NCBI GenBank assembly: GCA_030527015.1
Contig: JAUNBR010000051.1
Location: forward strand, 1 to 33,361
Source: Planctomycetia bacterium
GTDB lineage: Bacteria; Planctomycetota; Planctomycetia; Pirellulales; Thermoguttaceae
Direction: 5' to 3'
DNA length: 33,361 nt
Shown piece after piece: positions 31,548-33,361 of this stretch; the first letter of the stretch is position 1; each line of letters begins with the position of its first letter. The notes under the pieces are model-generated. The model did not search any database and was not told the origin of the DNA. It saw only the letters and a list, made by a program, of their open reading frames with translations. The translations under genes were made by a program, and so were the position numbers.

Positions 31548-33361
31548 TTATCCATCATTTTCAGAAACCACAGGCTTTAACCAATTTTTCTCCTCGTGAT
31601 ATACCACCTCTTTCGAATTTTCCACAGGGAGAAATATATCACGGTGATGGACACGTTTTTCCCTGGGATCTGGCGCTCTAATTTCCGTAAGAATTCCGTT
31701 TTCTGCCACTTCCGAACCACGTTCAGAAAGAATATTTAGACTTCTTTCGGACGAAGACACACCAGAACCGTCGTGAGGTACATTTTCAGTCTGTCCTTCC
31801 GGAAACCATTCTTCGATCAGAGGTTCCTGTAAAGTGGGCGTACTGTTTAAAGGATTCATTTCCGTGGCCTGGCCTGACTGTGATTCACTGGAACCAGCGG
31901 GCAGATTTTCCACCGTAATTTGAGTATTTTTACCCAGACTCAGCGGACCTGGATCGATCCAAACTCCCTCTGAATTCAGTCGGAATGTCCCCAGCGTTAT
32001 ATCCAGACCCATTCTGCTGACTTCAAAACTTATCCATGAATCGATAAATGTGTTTTGAGTTTCCATTAATGCATTTAGTGAATTCACTAATTCACTGGAA
32101 AAGTTATCGCCAAAATCAGAAGTCTGCCCCATCTGTAATGGCTGTAAAAGCTGCAGATTTTTTTGCTCCACCTGAGACATGGCCGTAAAAACCTGGGCGC
32201 GCTGTAATTCAAAATTCATCTGCGCCAGTTCCATATCTCGAAGAATAGTCCGAATGCTCTGATGAACCGAATCTTCATAATTCATATAATCCCGGCGCGC
32301 TCTGTCATATGAAATAAGTGCCGATACATAATTATTTCTTTCTTCACGCCGAGTTAATGGAGCGTCAAAACTTAATCCGACATTTATATTCGAAACCGTT
32401 CCTCTGCTGTCTGATCCACCGGAAACCGCACTGACTCCACCGTCCACGGTAAAGGTCAGATCACTTTTCAGACGATTCGCCGCCAACTCAATCTGCCTCC
32501 ACTGGTCCACCAGCACGGCACGGGCATTCATCCAGTCTAATCGATTATCTCGTGCCAGCTGTACCGCTGTCCATTCATCTGCCACGACTGGCACCAGCAT
32601 AATGGCATCCAGACGTACGGCCGCCTGAATCAGCGAAAGCTCTAACATCTGGCTGTTAAACTCATCTATCCACGCGTTAAGTTCCATCATAATAATACGT
32701 ATCAGTTTTTCTTCCGGTGTTTCATTTCGATAATAATGATAATCGAATTTCTCCGTATCCGAAAGTGTTTTCTCGTCTACATTCGCACTCAAATAACGCC
32801 GAATACGGATCACCTCCACAGGATAAATTTCTTCCACATATTCTGCCTGTGCATTTAGGCGTATGCTGCCGTCTGCCTGATCGACTTTTCGGAAACGGAC
32901 TTTCGTAAAATACTGTGTTCCCGATTCCGTTTCTTCCTGCTGACACTCTTCCAAAGAAATCTGAATACGCGAAGTCTGTTCCCGATTAAAGTCTTCTGTA
33001 TTAATCTCTTTAATTCTTTTCAGAGAATTAATTGACGATTTAAACTGTGCTAAAAAGCGTTTATAATTTTCCTTGGCAGTTTCCACTCTCTGTAAAAATT
33101 TGTCCGGGTCAATTGTCGAAAAATCCACATTTCCACTCTGAAATTCCGCGCGCTGTGCCAATAAATTTAAGGCTTTTAACCGTTCTGGAATCACGTCATT
33201 TAACCGGCGAAAATCCTCCTCCAGCGTTTTACATATCTGATATGTCTGCGAGAAAGGTTCACGCATGCGCCCGATAATTTCATCATAATTCTGTTTTTGT
33301 CGGATTTCGGTCTGCCAGTCTGTAAGTTTTGCTCTTAATTCCGTAATTGAGGGATGTATTA
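31548..33361 (-). CDS. TolC-like outer-membrane efflux protein (5' end outside window)
   Basis: The frame stays open to the right edge (31 further codons before the first internal ATG at 33264-33266), so the N-terminus and any signal peptide are missing; 603 residues are visible. Two long helical repeats with beta hairpins are recognisable, as in TolC channels: the SLIQAAVRLDAIMLVPV and LAANRLKSDLTFTVDGGVSAV stretch, then the FDAPLTRREERNNYVSALISYDRARRDYMNYEDSVHQSIR element, where small loops and Arg/Tyr helices are typical of the family. A final helix, LNALMETQNTFIDSWISFEVSRMGLDITLGTF, is also typical. A polar tail of about 120 residues rich in Glu, Ser and Pro extends past the channel domain. 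It probably works with a pump encoded further right. Confidence 0.8.
   Translation of the reverse strand, partial: IHPSITELRAKLTDWQTEIRQKQNYDEIIGRMREPFSQTYQICKTLEEDFRRLNDVIPERLKALNLLAQRAEFQSGNVDFSTIDPDKFLQRVETAKENYKRFLAQFKSSINSLKRIKEINTEDFNREQTSRIQISLEECQQEETESGTQYFTKVRFRKVDQADGSIRLNAQAEYVEEIYPVEVIRIRRYLSANVDEKTLSDTEKFDYHYYRNETPEEKLIRIIMMELNAWIDEFNSQMLELSLIQAAVRLDAIMLVPVVADEWTAVQLARDNRLDWMNARAVLVDQWRQIELAANRLKSDLTFTVDGGVSAVSGGSDSRGTVSNINVGLSFDAPLTRREERNNYVSALISYDRARRDYMNYEDSVHQSIRTILRDMELAQMNFELQRAQVFTAMSQVEQKNLQLLQPLQMGQTSDFGDNFSSELVNSLNALMETQNTFIDSWISFEVSRMGLDITLGTFRLNSEGVWIDPGPLSLGKNTQITVENLPAGSSESQSGQATEMNPLNSTPTLQEPLIEEWFPEGQTENVPHDGSGVSSSERSLNILSERGSEVAENGILTEIRAPDPREKRVHHRDIFLPVENSKEVVYHEEKNWLKPVVSENDG

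Overview
The window looks like a chromosomal segment of a planctomycete, probably of the Pirellulales type. This is an inference from gene content: an ECF sigma factor overlapping a membrane-anchored Ser/Thr kinase, a DUF1559 protein with a type IV prepilin N-terminus followed by a small lipoprotein, a large autotransporter-repeat surface protein ending in a PEP-CTERM signal, and a SUMF1-like remnant. Coding DNA is of moderate GC. The gaps between genes are AT-rich and unusually long.

Layout. 1-114 is the repetitive tail of a gene that starts outside the window, followed by a terminator. 369-3325 holds an ECF sigma factor and a Ser/Thr kinase in a 4-bp ATGA overlap. 4092-6491 holds leuC and a Nif3-like metal protein. 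6568-7152 (minus) is an N-terminally truncated SUMF1-domain gene, and 7470-7543 (minus) is tRNA-Ile(GAT). 8072-11851 encodes the 1259-residue PEP-CTERM protein behind a perfect-consensus promoter, with a run of ten G in its first codons. 12477-15404 holds homoserine dehydrogenase and a phosphoglycerate-mutase-like protein that is probably the missing homoserine kinase. 16235-19514 holds a small exported coiled-coil protein, an antibiotic-biosynthesis-monooxygenase (ABM) family protein and a ComM/YifB AAA ATPase. 20209-22350 holds a candidate 33-codon gene behind a strong promoter and structured leader, then the DUF1559 protein and its lipoprotein neighbour. 23162-31367 holds uvrA and an oversized hrpA. 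31548-33361 (minus) is a TolC-like outer-membrane protein running off the right edge.

The most striking content is non-coding. About 30 copies of one ~105-bp imperfect palindrome fill nearly every gap. I find none inside a clear gene. The ends are imperfect terminal inverted repeats beginning TATAC, and the core is a GGCATTTT/AAAATGCC hairpin. At 16976-17187 one copy sits inside another; removing 100 bp restores the host copy, which is direct evidence that the family moved, apparently into TA sites. No transposase is present, so it resembles a MITE (non-autonomous miniature transposon) or REP-like family mobilised in trans.

Functional links: hom plus the ApgM-like protein suggest threonine synthesis, leuC leucine synthesis, uvrA DNA repair and hrpA RNA metabolism. 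The poly-G tract suggests phase-variable expression of the surface protein. All family assignments come from reading motifs by eye; no database search was run.
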